Positions 47,545 to 58,982 of a stretch of DNA of 64,000 bases are shown one piece after another (the stretch's first letter is position 1; every line of letters starts with the position of its first letter). Under the pieces are notes generated by a model. That model had not been told where the DNA came from and ran no database searches. It saw nothing but the letters and a program-made list of their open reading frames with translations. Source of the stretch: Arcuatula senhousia (taxonomy: Eukaryota; Mollusca; Bivalvia; Mytilida; Mytilidae); contig OZ020307.1 of assembly GCA_963971305.1 (NCBI GenBank), forward strand, positions 54,061,702 through 54,125,701, given 5' to 3'. Made by a program: the position numbers and the translations under genes.

Positions 47545-47979
47545 TGATGTTTTGCATTTTATAAGATTTTTATTCCTCTTTTTTTAACTAATTTGTGGAT
47601 GAAATGCATGATTTATATACATGTATAAGACAATATCTTAATCACTAAAAGGATCTATCATCTATGTTCCACTTTTGTCGGTTCACATCGTATTTATTAA
47701 ATGTGTGGCATTCATAGAAGTGAGTATTGCTATTGTCATCAGTGCGTTAACCACTAAACCGGTCACATGAAGTCACGTTATTTTATCCTAGTGTAATTGG
47801 CACTTGTTGTCTTCCTTATTAAAATTTGCATCCTGCACATGCACAGATAGATAATTTTGAGGCTGTGCAAATCAATTCAGTTCAAGTTATTATTTCAGTA
47901 AATAGTTGTTGGACTAGCGATTTAGATATTGTTCAATAGAATGCACTTCATAATCATATGTTATTGGCTTTTTCAATAT

Positions 47980-48040
47980 TTTTGGTAGAGCGCCTCTGAT
48001 GAGTCTTGAATAGACGAAACGTGCTACAGACGTAGCAAAA
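47980..48040 (+). ncRNA. Hammerhead ribozyme, partly degenerate
   Basis: CTGATGA, stem II (GTCT/AGAC) and GAAA are intact. Stem III/cleavage region reads ACGTGCTAC instead of ACGCGCGTC, and stem I has CGCCT against AGACG. Probably inactive or weak. Confidence 0.65.
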
Positions 48041-48307
48041 TTTAATGTCTGGAACTTTGTTGTCATTTGAATTTCTAACACCCGTGAAGGTTAGCGCTGT
48101 TGGTCGAGTTTTCCCCGCGGCTAGCCCGCTCTGGCACCAACACTTTGTGTGTTCAAAGCTTTAAATTTTCCGTTTAAATTAACTCAAGTTCTTTCTTATC
48201 CAGACATAGTTTGACAATCTAAGTTTCAATTTTGTTCCCCATTTCGGTATTTTTGGTTTCATTGTTCTGTGCTCTTCATAATCATATGCTTTTGGCTTTT
48301 TGAATAT

Positions 48308-48368
48308 TTTTGGTAGAGCGCCTCTGATGAGTCTTGAATAGACAAAACGCGCTTCAGGCGTAGCAAAA
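48308..48368 (+). ncRNA. Hammerhead ribozyme, degenerate
   Basis: CTGATGA and both stem I segments are intact, but the first base of the GAAA box is A and stem III is altered (ACGCGCTTC). Predicted inactive. Confidence 0.65.
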
Positions 48369-48400
48369 TTTATTGTCTGGAACTTTGTTGTCATTTGAAA

Positions 48401-49680
48401 AATATTGTTATTAGAAGACGATCATTTAAACCTGAGGAGTGGGCAGTTATTGTAAATTATTTTGGCTTTGAAAGGGTCAAAAAATAAATTACCGCTGCTG
48501 CAGACATCCCGAAGTATTGTTGGGATGACGTCGTTTGTGTAAAGTCAGAAATAACAGTCACATTTGTGGTGTTGAGGTCCAGTGAAGTTAGTTGTTACAC
48601 ATACCATTTTGTAGTTATTTATTTTAGTTTACGATGATATAACCCTTATTCATTTGGAAAGGGTTCTGTTTGTTATAAATATGTGTTGTTGTAGACACAA
48701 TATAACTGTCTTTTGGAAATATATTCCAGGTTAATAGTCCAACCTTTCATTTATGAAAATTAGTTTCGTAAAAATGGTTGTGTATGTACATTTTTATACA
48801 TTTCATTAAAATAGACAGATATCCCTCTTTCATCCAGTCAGAAATGTGGTGACAAAATATTATCTCCCCTGTAAATATTCTTAAGTGACACACTGAGCTG
48901 AAATCACCAACTTACCCTTTTGATTAGTAAAATGCAGGTCATGTTTATTTCTAAGTTCGGGTACAAGTAAATGAACCAAATATAATTCTTTCTTGTTAGT
49001 TGGGATGCTTAACTCATAGAATAATAATATTGTGAGAAAAAAAGGATTTTACTATCTCATAGGAACAACCAGAATTCTATAAACATGACAACCATGTTGT
49101 AATTAAAAATAAATGGTAAGTGCGACGAATTACATACTTTGACAGATGCATGAAGACCATTCCTGTGATGTTTGTGTTGTCAAAATTTTAAGGAAATCGG
49201 AGAATGATGTTTTTTTTGTCACAAGCAAATTTAAAACGTTGCTAGGATAAAATGTGGAGGTGAATAGAATTAAACAAATCAAACAATCCGCAGCTGATGA
49301 ACCGCTCTTCAAAAAGGTTATTTAACATTTGCTTATTTCCTTTCCATGTCCAAAACATGCATTAGAATAAATAAAAAGTAATATTTTAACAGCTTTACAA
49401 GTTTATGCATTTTTATTACAGAATTCAAGAAAAGTATTTAATCAAGTCGAGTGGACCATTGCTATTTTTAGCCATGTATGATATACTCTCAATGTTAATT
49501 TAATTAATGAATGAAAATTCTATATTAAGAAAGGGGAATTTACAAATAACTTATGAAATAAGTACAACTTTGACCATATATCTTATCAATATAACTATAA
49601 CGACGACTTCATAATTTTGATATCAGATAGAATGGAGTCTTATCTGTTGGATATATTTTTCAGATCTATTTAAACTCATC
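48401..49680. other. Non-coding DNA
   Basis: No gene is supported. A 60-codon minus-strand frame at 49130-49312 has no recognisable domain. Confidence 0.45.
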
Positions 49681-49919
49681 TATAACATGGATATATGTTA
49701 TGCCTGTAAAATACCAAACCAGTCTACCATCTTCAAATCAATATCAGTCGAAGAAAACATCTTTGACAGCCTGAACACGACTTCACGTAACAGTTTGACG
49801 TTAGATTTAAGCTCCATCTCATCAATTGGAAGTCCATGCGCTACATCATCACAAAAGAAGGACTCTAGATCTACTGAAAATGTACCACAAAACCAAGACG
49901 TAATATTAGAGCCCTGACA

Positions 49920-50740
49920 GTCAACTTTCAAAGTATTCGGAACAAGGGACCTGAGACTCAAGTGCTTATTGAAGATGCCGATCCAGATGTAATGTACCTG
50001 TGTACAGAGATATGGCTTAACAACGAGATCCTCTCACCAAAGGCTCTTCCCACTAACTACAACGTCTTCAGGTGGGACAGAAAAGAGCCTACTTTCGGAG
50101 GCATACTCATTGCAGTCAAAACTGACCTAGTCTGCATACCAATACATACCAGCAAAGACTATGAGCACATGGCAGTCAAACTTATCCATATCCAGATCAA
50201 TAATATCATCACTTTACAGACCACCTAGTTGCACCTCAGAAGTTGATGCCAAGAACATCGTAGAGGAACTATCTAATCTACGAGGAGACAACCTAAAATG
50301 TGACTTCTGGATATCAGGCAACTTTAACCTACCAGATACTGACTGGAAGAGCTACAGCATCCAACCAATACTCTACACGTATGTCACTAGAATATCTGAA
50401 TAAACCATGCCTCTGTGGCGTAGAGCAGAATGTAAGTACTCCAACAAGAGGAGACAACATCCTTGACCTCACAAGTCATCAATGACTCATTGATAAATAT
50501 AAGACCCTCCCTGGAGTAGGAGACCATGATGCTGTGCTAATTAATATCCAAAGTACACTCCAGATATCAAAACCGCCGAAAACGAAATTTTACAGATGAG
50601 ACAAAGGCAACATCAACCAACTAAAAGATGACACAAAATCTTTTGTATCATCATTCATCGTAGACAAACATTATGATATTGACTCCTGCTGGACCACCTT
50701 TCTAGATGAAATGATCAACCTTTCAGACAAACATACCACA
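49920..50740 (+). pseudogene. LINE endonuclease domain, broken
   Basis: QSIRNKGPE (49925 region), DPDVMYLCTEIWLNNEI, GGILIAVKTDL, then after a frameshift at about 50210 YRPPSCTSE and ISGNFNLPDTDW. The last should be GDFN; Asn replaces the catalytic Asp. A further frameshift at about 50400 is followed by CGVEQNVSTPTRGDNILDL (the usual T(R)xxNxLDL motif). This copy is inactive. Confidence 0.75.
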
Positions 50741-50869
50741 TAGCGGGTTGTTTTAGCGGGTGTAAAATTTGGCGGTTTGTCGTTTGAAATGCATGGCAAA
50801 AATTTTGGTGATTTTTATTTTGGCCGATGGGCAAAACCATAGAAAACAAGGGGTTGCACTAAGTCGTGC

Positions 50870-52055
50870 TAAGCATACCCCCACTCGACCAATCAGAAAA
50901 CAGGAAGTAGACGACCGGTACAACCCATCATGCGAAAGCTGTATACCAAATTTGAAATTAATCCCTTCTGTAGAAGCCGGGAAATCTGTTACGGAAAATT
51001 GTTTTTTTTTACCCATAAAAAGTCTAAGTCGGCTAAGAAAACAGGAAGTAGATGATGGACTGATCTGGAAAGGCGAGACACGGTATAACTAATCATGCTG
51101 AAGCAGTGTACCAAATTTAAAACCAATCCACCCAGTAGAAGCCGAGAAATCTGTTACGAAAATTTCACATTTCAAATTCTTTACCCCAAAAAATCTAAGT
51201 CGGCTCGGAAAACAGGAAGTAGATGATAAACTGTTCTAGAAAGGGGAGGCACGGTATAACTCATCATGTTGAAGCTGTGTAACAAATTTGAAATCAATCC
51301 ATCCAGTAGATGCCGAGAAATCTGGTACGAAAAATTTTATATTTCAAATTTTTTACCCTAAAATAGTCTAAGTAGGTTCGGAAAACAAGAACTAGATGAT
51401 GGACTGACCTGGAAAGAGACATCTTTGCTAGCCAAGGGTTACGATCCGCTATCGCTCATCTTCACCCTTGGCAGATATAGAAGGTTTTTGTAATCTCAAC
51501 ATTTTTAATTATCTCCCTTGAAGCAATATCTATTCCAAGTTAAAAAAAAAATTCATACAGATAGTTGCAAAAATAGGAAATATTTCATTTCATTAACGAC
51601 AAACATTTATCTAAAGACAAAATAAAGGTAATTGTGGTAAGATTTGATCAAAACTGCTAATATTTTTTGCAAAAATAATAATTAATTATCACCTTTGTAA
51701 ACCCACATGTTTGTTAACAGATTGTTTAAAAATGGAAATGGAGCAATTTGAATGGATGCAGCCAACTTTCACTGCATCCAATCAGATGAGAGAATGTATG
51801 ACCACAAAAATCCTTCTATATCTGCCAAGGGTGAAGATGAGAGATAGCGGATCGTAACCCTTGGCTAGCGAAGATGGGAAAGAGAAGGCATGGTATAACT
51901 CATCGTGCTGAAGCTGTGTACCAAATCTGAAACCAATCTATCCAGTAGAAGCAGAGAAAATGAACCTGACGGACAGACGGGAGGACAGACAGACGGATGG
52001 ACGGACAAGGTGATTTCAATATAGCATCCTCTCTTACGAGTGCTGGGATAAAAAT
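50870..52055 (+). mobile_element. HINE/pearl-like element nested in the TIR insertion
   Basis: Core copies carry caggaagtag at 50901, 51042 and 51213, with a diverged one at 51386, a period of about 172. The last core is split by a 457-bp MITE and resumes at 51877. The microsatellite GACGGACAGACGGGAGGACAG starts near 51969. The 3' end is a weak hairpin AGCATCCTCTCTTACGAGTGCT followed by GGGATAAAA. The core is related to the family at 25258 and 58983. Confidence 0.65.
51420..51876. mobile_element. 457-bp MITE with ~70-bp TIRs and 9-bp duplication
   Basis: CATCTTTGCTAGCCAAGG... at the left and the inverted copy at the right match over about 70 bases (through gcagatatagaagg). GGAAAGAGA lies on both sides (51411-51419, 51877-51885). 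Uninterrupted neighbouring cores read ggaaaggcgagacacgg, which confirms the empty site. It shares TIRs with the 87-bp element at 20710-20796 and has a Mutator-like duplication size. Confidence 0.85.
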
Positions 52056-52618
52056 TGACGGTCTATCAAGTCTCCCGAATAATCTCTGTTTATGTATTAA
52101 TTTCAGTAACATTAATATTGAGTATAATTTCTAGTTATTTATTTATAATTTGTAAGTTCATTTTTGAATTCTAGTACATGTAAAATAACAGTGCACACCA
52201 ACTAAGTAATATTGACAGATTTATTCACTGTGAGTCTTGTTTATTGTGCTAATCCCCGTGTTTCATTTACGATTTGTCATTTTGACAATAAGATCACAAT
52301 CAGGCCTTTGATCTTTAATAAACACGGGTAAAACAGATGACGTTATTAGTCAAAATAATTTAGGTAATTTTAATTAAATAACTTCAAACTGATTTATATA
52401 TGAGTAAAATTTTCGCAAGAAGCATTCTTTGCAAAATTATATACAGATTTGCTGATTGATTATTTTATTAACTATAATTTTTAATTGATTAGATACCGAT
52501 CGTCTGCATAACATTTTATCAATCATGAAATTTTAGCGGTTTTTATTTTGCCGATTTCAGTCTGACCGCTAAAATGCGCCAAAATTTGGACCCCGCTAAA
52601 ATAACCCGCTTTACGATA

Positions 52619-54116
52619 TACCACACAAGCTCACAAGATTACACACACTAACCCCTGGATGGACACATAAACACGCAGACTTACTTGTCGAAAAGAAAGT
52701 GCCCATAAGAAAGCTAACAACTCAAAGAATGCTAAGGACATCAGAAGATACAAACACTTTCAAGGTGAATACCAACGTAAAATTAGTACTGCTCACAGAA
52801 ACTATATCAACAACATCATCAGCCCCAAAGCCAAACACACAATCCAAAAAAGTGCTGGTCATTCTTAAAAAGCAGGAAACCAGATGCATCTCGAGTAGCT
52901 CCACTACGGAACCCTGATCGGCTTATCCACAGCAACCCTGAAACACAGGTCAACATCCTCAACAGACGTATTTATGTCAGTCTTCATCAAAGGATACCAA
53001 TTCAATGCCAGATAAAGGACCAAGTCCAAATCTATCAATGCCATAGAGAAGCTTCTTAAGAATCTCAACACCCACAAAACAACGGGTCCTGGCTTGATCT
53101 CAACCTGCCTACCCAAATAATTGGCAGTTGAACTAGCACCAGCTCTTAAATACATCTTCCAGACCTCAATTGACAGTGGAAATGTCCCTCCAGACTGGCG
53201 CATGGCACACGTAGTCCCTGTTTTCAAAAAAGGCGACGAGCTCAGCGGCCAACTATCGACCGCTATCACTCATCTCGGTTTGCTCAAAAGTAATGGATTC
53301 ACAAATAATGGACCACCTAGAACAGCTTTCAATAATCACCCCAGCTCAACATGGTTTCCGCTCCTAACGATCCTGTAATACTCAATTATTTACTTCTATC
53401 CGGGATCTAGCCAGTGGACTTTCAGACGGCTTGGAAGTTGACGCCAAGGCGTTCGACAAGGCTCCCCACTGACGATTACTCAATAAATTAGACTACTACG
53501 GCATCCGGAACAACACCAACAACTGGATCAAAATACAAAAGTGGGAAGAAGACTGGCAGATTGCATTCCATCCACAGAAATGCACCATCATACACATCAT
53601 CAATAAAAAGGTCCCATTTAAGACAAGCTACCAGCTACATAAACACACATTGGAAATGGTGTACAAGGAGGGAAATACTTAGGCGTGTATATCAGCCAAG
53701 ATCGTTCATGGAAAGAACACATAAACCATACAGCTGCCAAGACCACAAGATCCATTGGATTTCTCCGAAGAAACCTTATACACTGCCCGCAAGAAGTCCG
53801 TAGCCAGGCATACACTGCTCTAATTAGACCGGTACTTAAGTACAGTAGCTCTATGTGGGACCCTCACCAACTACAGAACATTCAGCGCTTAGAAGCTGTC
53901 CTACGTGAGGCAGCCCGGGAACCTGGATGCGTCAGCAACATGCGTGAGCAACTTCATGGGGAACCACTTCAACACAGACGAGCCAGAAACAGAGCCATCA
54001 TGTTCTATAAAATCATTAACCACATAGTTGAGGTGCCAAAACAACACTTACTACACGTCCAAACCACCAGGACACGAAGCTCAGCTGCTTACAACATCAG
54101 TCAAATATATACTTGA
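52619..54116 (+). pseudogene. LINE reverse transcriptase remnant and C-terminus
   Basis: Pieces in order: a linker; MAVELAPALKYIFQTSIDSG with VPPDWRMAHVVPVFKKGDE (53121-53240); DAKAFDKAPH (the palm Asp region, about 53433-53462); then WEEDWQIAFHPQKCTIIHI and KYLGVYISQDRSWKEHI. The region that should hold the YADD box is missing between about 53525 and 53545, an internal deletion of the palm. The long C-terminal frame 53685-54116 contains FLRRNLIHCPQEVRSQAY and LIRPVLKYSSSMWDPH. Confidence 0.75.
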
Positions 54117-54340
54117 CTTGACTTCTACAAGTTCTACTTCGTGCCAGCACCTACAGTGGAACAATTTCGACACAACTTGGCTGTCGACCCTCATCCACTG
54201 CTAACTTCATCAGCTCTGTTTTTGATTGTACGCATATACCAATCAAAGTTTTATTGTATATAGCAGGATAGTTTTGGCTGTACGACAGGGGTATTTACAC
54301 TAAAACTGAGTCAACTCCTCACTCACCAGAAGATGATGAT

Positions 54341-57340
54341 GATAATTATATTTAATGCAGTTGGAGTAACCTCATCTAAAATGTCAAGTGTACAACTAAC
54401 CTTTTGTATTATTTTTATCGATTGAAGCGTCGCGTCATGTCTGTTTATTTCTACTTTCGATTTCAATGTTTTTCGTCAGAATATTTCATTGTTACTAGGC
54501 ATAAATGTTACATGTTATTGTATCTTTTGAATGCTTTCATTTATTACCCGTTATGGCCAATTTTTTTTTATTTGTCCTCGTCAGTTTGTCTAAATATTTT
54601 TTCGATTAAAAGCCATTCAGGTTTAAATTTTTGGAGAACATTTTTTTTAAGTGACTAGACTATAAAGTCTTACTCTTAAATTTTTAACTGTTTGATATTT
54701 GGTATGCATTAATGTGTATTTTTGCAATAATTAATTTTCACCAAAAGTATGGAAAGGTATGTATGTCATAATGTTATTAAATATTGTATGGTATTGCATT
54801 GTGATTGAGTGCTTATAATTTCTCTGTACTTATGACTGTATAAATTTCTTTTTTTCTTCAGTTTTCTACCCTTCAAAGAGGTGTATTAAAAGATTGAAGT
54901 AACTCAGGTTTTTTAGTTCTAAAAATCAAACTCCTCTCGATTTTACTTAATTATATCATTTTTACGTTTTGGTCTTATAATCCATGGAGTTGCATCATTT
55001 TATAAAGTTGGGTTCTTAAGGTCTTAAGGAAAAAAAGTCAAATAGGAGGGTCAGTGTGCAAAAAAATATTCAGTAATTAGGGCTAAGTCTACAAAAGTTC
55101 CGATATTATATTTAAATTCTGAAACATGAAGGATAACAATCCCTAAATAAGATGTTTTACAAAATCAAATTACAGTAGTCATGTAATTAATCATAGAAAA
55201 AATTCCCAGAAGTAAAAAGAAACATCAGTCATGTTACAACAGTCCGATTTCCACCGAAAAGAGAACAAAGGAATTTAACTCTTCTATCAAACGAGGTAGA
55301 AAAGTGCTATTGGGTTGTTTACGCAGTTGTCAAGACATTTAAAAAGCTATTAAAAGACACTTTTGGACAAAATTGTTCTTAAATAAAGATTAAAGATTTA
55401 TTTCTTAACTTACATACGAAATATTACGACCGAAAATGGTTTACGTTGACAAATATTTTTACTTTTGTGTCAAATGGGGGGTGTTGTTATTTACTGTTAC
55501 ACTTTTTTGCCCGTAACATGAAAAATCTACAAAAAAATCCAATTACACAGTAAATATTTTCTTATAAATTGATGCTACAGTCAAGGTGGCACCTCAAACA
55601 TTTGAAGAGATACGTAATTCTAAAGTTGGTTCTTTTTTAGTGCCTGTGTTGTAACTATTTACCCAAACGAACACACCCGTCCTTGACATTGCGATAAGTA
55701 ACAAAAGAAAATGCTATCTATTCACTAAAACATTTTTCGTTAACTTTATAAAAATAGTTTCATTAAATTTGTATGAAAATTGAAAAAATAAAACATATTT
55801 TCCTAAAAGGAATCAAAAGGATATTTAATTTTATTTTGAGTCACGAGGATTTGATCTACTTAAATACAAATCAAAATACAAAGCCAATTCTTGTTAATCT
55901 TTGACCGCTTTATCGAAATTAATAGAGAACCGGTTTTATATAAGATTGATAAACAAATTGAATGATAAGTACCCGTTAAGAAAACAAAAACAATGTGTAT
56001 CGCTTGAGTAGCAACACAAACTGTTTTATATATAAAATATAAATGAATTGGATAGTAATATTATAAATAAGTGAATTTGTTTTAATGTATTGAAGCTGTA
56101 CAAATTTGACGACTTTTGTATATTCGGATCCACGCATCCCCCTTTTCAAAGTCATTTCAAAACTTCCATGCAATTAAGAAGTTTTCTTTTCAATATTAAC
56201 AGTGGTCGTTTCAATTAGCCTCAACATCTTCATAATTTCAAGGATAACAGTCGCACAAATTTAAATCTGAGCAATAAATTTTCTCTTTTATCATGGCAAT
56301 GTCGGATCCAGAGGGGGGATTATCGGGGTTTTTAATCCCCTTTCCATTGAATAAGTTTGCGAAATTGACCCTGAACCCTCCTCTTTTCCTCGGTAGACTA
56401 TAAGCGGTAACACCCCCACCCCCCGCTGTGAATCAATTCTGGATCTGTCCCTGCAACAAAAGTTTTTCTATCAAAATGTTGAAATTAAAAGAAAAACGAT
56501 GCATGAATTAGAATTTAGATGGAGGTAGTAAGTCTGCATTTCAAAATTATGTAAATTACATATCTGTTATTTCTTTTGCGCGATGTTACATATCTATAAA
56601 AACCTATCAAACGCACCACTTGTACTTGGTCAAATATAACATTAATTCCCCTGAAATTACTTGACTACGGGCTATTCAAAAGTGTTACACTTTTTTGCCC
56701 GTGTACATAGAATTTTTCCAACTAGTTGATTTGGTGTCTTTTTGTATTCGCAATTAGTAAACTGAATGTGTAAGTGGCACCCATGGAAATAAATACACTA
56801 GAATTTTTTAACAAAAACAGACTATCAGTTCCGCTTGGCCTTAACGACGTGTTTGTGTTAAAAATATGAATCTCTATCATTAGGAGGCAAAAATATGTCT
56901 AGACCTTACCTTTTAAATTACAAGTCGCTTAATCCAACACCTGATTATTAGTCGCACATTGTATAAGAGTGCATCTCACCTTAGCGTCATGTATTTTTAA
57001 GGTACTATTTTTAACCTTTTTACAGGAGAGTGAAAAAATAGGGCAGATAATTTTTTAACGGTGGAAAACGGACTGACAATATATAGTTGTAAAGTCATTG
57101 CACACATTTTGTCATATTTTGTTACTTTCAGTGAAAGTACATGATCATTGTTTAACATCTATATTATGTATCTATTTATAATGTTTGTTTGATTAATTGT
57201 TTTGTGTGTGTCTTTTTTTTTGGTCAGCTATTATTTGATTTTAATCGGGTTGTGTTCTTTAGTTTTAACTTCATAATAATATGCTTCCGTTTAAATATAC
57301 ATTTCCTTGCAAAGACTAGGATTTATCTTTTGCATGATTT
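54341..57340. other. Non-coding DNA
   Basis: No gene is supported. The phrase gttacacttttttgcccgt occurs at 55496 and 56683 in the same orientation, possibly marking a diverged ~1.2-kb direct duplication. Confidence 0.45.
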
Positions 57341-58135
57341 ATTATACCCCCGCAAACAAAGTTTGGTGGGTATATAGGAAACACCCTGTCTGTCTGTCCG
57401 TCCGTCTGTCTGTCAACATAACTCGTAAGCGCTTCTCCTCCTAAACCATTTAACGGATTTTGCTGAAACCTAATATAAAGGATGTACATCATATGTAGAT
57501 GTGCATGAAGAATTTTCATCGCATTCGGACATCATTCAGGGGAGATAATTTAACTTAGACTTTTTTGATACATTATTCAATGGGAGACCTCGTATGCGCA
57601 ACTCCTCATAAACCGCTTAAAGGATGTTGATGAAACTTTACATGAAGGAAATACATCATTATGTAGATGTATATGTGCATGAAGAATTTGCATCACAATC
57701 AGACATCATTCAAGGGAGATAAATGGACTTAGTCTTTTTAAATACATTATTCAATGGTAGATCTCGTTAGCACAACTCTTCCTAAACTGCTTGATGGATT
57801 TTGATGAAACTTTACCTGAAGGAAGTACATCATATATGAATATGTATAACGAATTTTCATCGCTCTTGGATATCATTCAGGGGAGATAATTGGACTTAGA
57901 ATTTTTTAAATACATTATTCAACAGGAGACATCGTAAGCGCAACTCCTCCTAAACTGTATGAAGGATTTTGATGAAACTTTACATGAAGGAAGTACATAA
58001 TATGTAGATGTGCATGAAGAATTTGAATTGCTCTCGGTTATCATCGAGGGTCGATAACTGGACTTGAATTTTTTTTTACAGTACAGGGTCCAATATGAAG
58101 CGGGGGTATCCTTTTGTGAGCTCGTTCACAGTATT
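57341..58135 (-). mobile_element. HINE/pearl-like element, TATACCCCCGC family
   Basis: On the minus strand the 3' end (57341-57377) is a hairpin, TATACCCACCAAACTTTG...GCGGGGGTATA. It is preceded by a GACAGACAGACGGACGGACAG microsatellite (57389-57415). The core is about 170 bases, with agg.gagataat(t).ga/acttag at 57538, 57712, 57878 and a variant at 58048. The 5' end near 58100 carries GGATACCCCCGC, the asymmetric inverted partner of the 3' end. Confidence 0.75.
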
Positions 58136-58220
58136 TCTTGTTTATATCTATTAATAAAGAAACAAATAACAATGATTATAAGATATTAATCTCTGTTTGA
58201 ATTCAAGTTATCATCACCAG

Positions 58221-58597
58221 TTATTTTAACTTTATAACTGTCAAACATGATAGACCGATGAATTCGTATCCATAGGCGATCAATGCAGGTTGTACTGACA
58301 CTGTGTCGTTTAAATTGAGCTCCAGTACCGCAACAGTCGTTCCGCTGTCGTTCAAGATGTCCCAAGAGATGCGGTTGTATATGACTTTATTGCCGTTTTT
58401 GTAAATAATGGAACCTGCTCCTTTGTTACTTGACTGCAATGTAACGGCGACCAAATACAGTCCCTTACAGGGACATTTGAAGACTCCGTTCTTTAGGGTA
58501 TTGGTGTCTATCGTCCCAGCCTTTGAAATGATATCTGTATAAGGTATTTTATAACTCTGGCCTAGGAAGGAATAGGATCCACAGGCTGTAAAAGCAA
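58221..58597 (-). CDS. C1q-domain protein, last exon (complete globular domain)
   Basis: On the minus strand an acceptor TTACCTTTCAG (58598-58608) opens an exon whose first two bases complete a codon (phase 1, expected Val) and then read AFTACGSYSFLGQ. The exon runs 124 codons to TAA at 58221-58223. It contains the hallmarks of a C1q globular head: the (V)AFTA start, GVFKCPCKGLYLVAVTLQ, SGTTVAVLELNLNDTVSVQ and a closing Y.F.G segment before the C-terminus. The length fits one full domain. Bivalves carry hundreds of such secreted lectin-like proteins, used in pathogen recognition. The upstream exon, which should carry a signal peptide, was not found with confidence upstream (58600-64000). The extra Cys pair CPC and an early Cys (residue 6 of the exon) may form a disulfide. 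Confidence 0.88.
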
Positions 58598-58760
58598 CTG
58601 AAAGGTAAAATATAATATAATTAATGATTCAATAAGTTCGAAATGTCTGAATAAAAACTAAAAAATGATTTATAATTTGTTGATTGTTATTTCATTTTAG
58701 GAAAGACAAACCCCATTGCACGTGTAACAGGGAATTAATTAAGTAAACCGTGTTGAAGTG

Positions 58761-58976
58761 ACTGTGGTTTCATTATTATTCGTGGGATTTCAATTCGTTA
58801 TTTTCAAATGTGTTATAGACCCACGAAATTTGAAATCCCACGAAAATGATATTTAACATGGATCTAAATCCTACAGACTTCAAAACAACTAACTTAAGAC
58901 TCCACGAATTGATCCATTTTCACTAACCACAAAAATTGTAACTACAAAAATAAATGAATCCACAGTAGTAATTATT
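58761..58976. mobile_element. 216-bp MITE (ACTGTGG ends)
   Basis: ACTGTGGTTTCATTATTATTCGT at the left is inverted at the right as a diverged ...AAAAATAAATGAATCCACAGT. The interior has a second inverted pair (ttcgtgggatttcaa/ttgaaatcccacgaa). It lies 5' of the C1q exon on its coding strand, probably in the preceding intron. Confidence 0.65.
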
Positions 58977-58982
58977 TATTAT

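Larger units (their letters stand above)
47940..48400 (+). mobile_element. Retrozyme-like tandem repeat with two hammerhead sites (plus)
   Basis: Two hammerhead regions are 328 bases apart (cgcctctgat at 47991 and 48319). The unit between them contains gtctggaactttgttgtcattt, the gccggctagc-like ccgcggctagcccgctctggcaccaacac segment and tgctcttcataatcatatg. It is the same family as 33705-34340 and 61135-61366. Confidence 0.75.
50741..52617. mobile_element. 1877-bp TIR insertion with 8-bp duplication
   Basis: The left end is TAGCGGGTTGTTTTAGCGGG; the right end, read inverted, is AAGCGGGTTATTTTAGCGGG preceded by a few bases. ATACCACA flanks both sides (50733-50740, 52618-52625), an exact 8-base duplication inside the LINE. 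An 8-base duplication fits hAT elements, but the terminal sequence is not a typical hAT CAG end, so the superfamily is open. It contains further nested elements and no coding region. Confidence 0.75.
49687..54340 (+). mobile_element. CR1/L2/Jockey-like LINE, decayed and split by an insertion
   Basis: A plus-strand non-LTR retrotransposon. It runs from a possible ORF1-like piece (49687-49917) through an apurinic-type endonuclease (49920-50740). After a 1877-bp insertion (50741-52617) come the linker, a partial reverse transcriptase and the C-terminus, to about 54113. It finishes near 54340 with GATGATGATGATAA, the kind of microsatellite 3' end seen in CR1/L2 elements. The sequence reads straight across the insertion (SDKHIPHKLTRL), which proves the two halves belong together. 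Confidence 0.75.
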
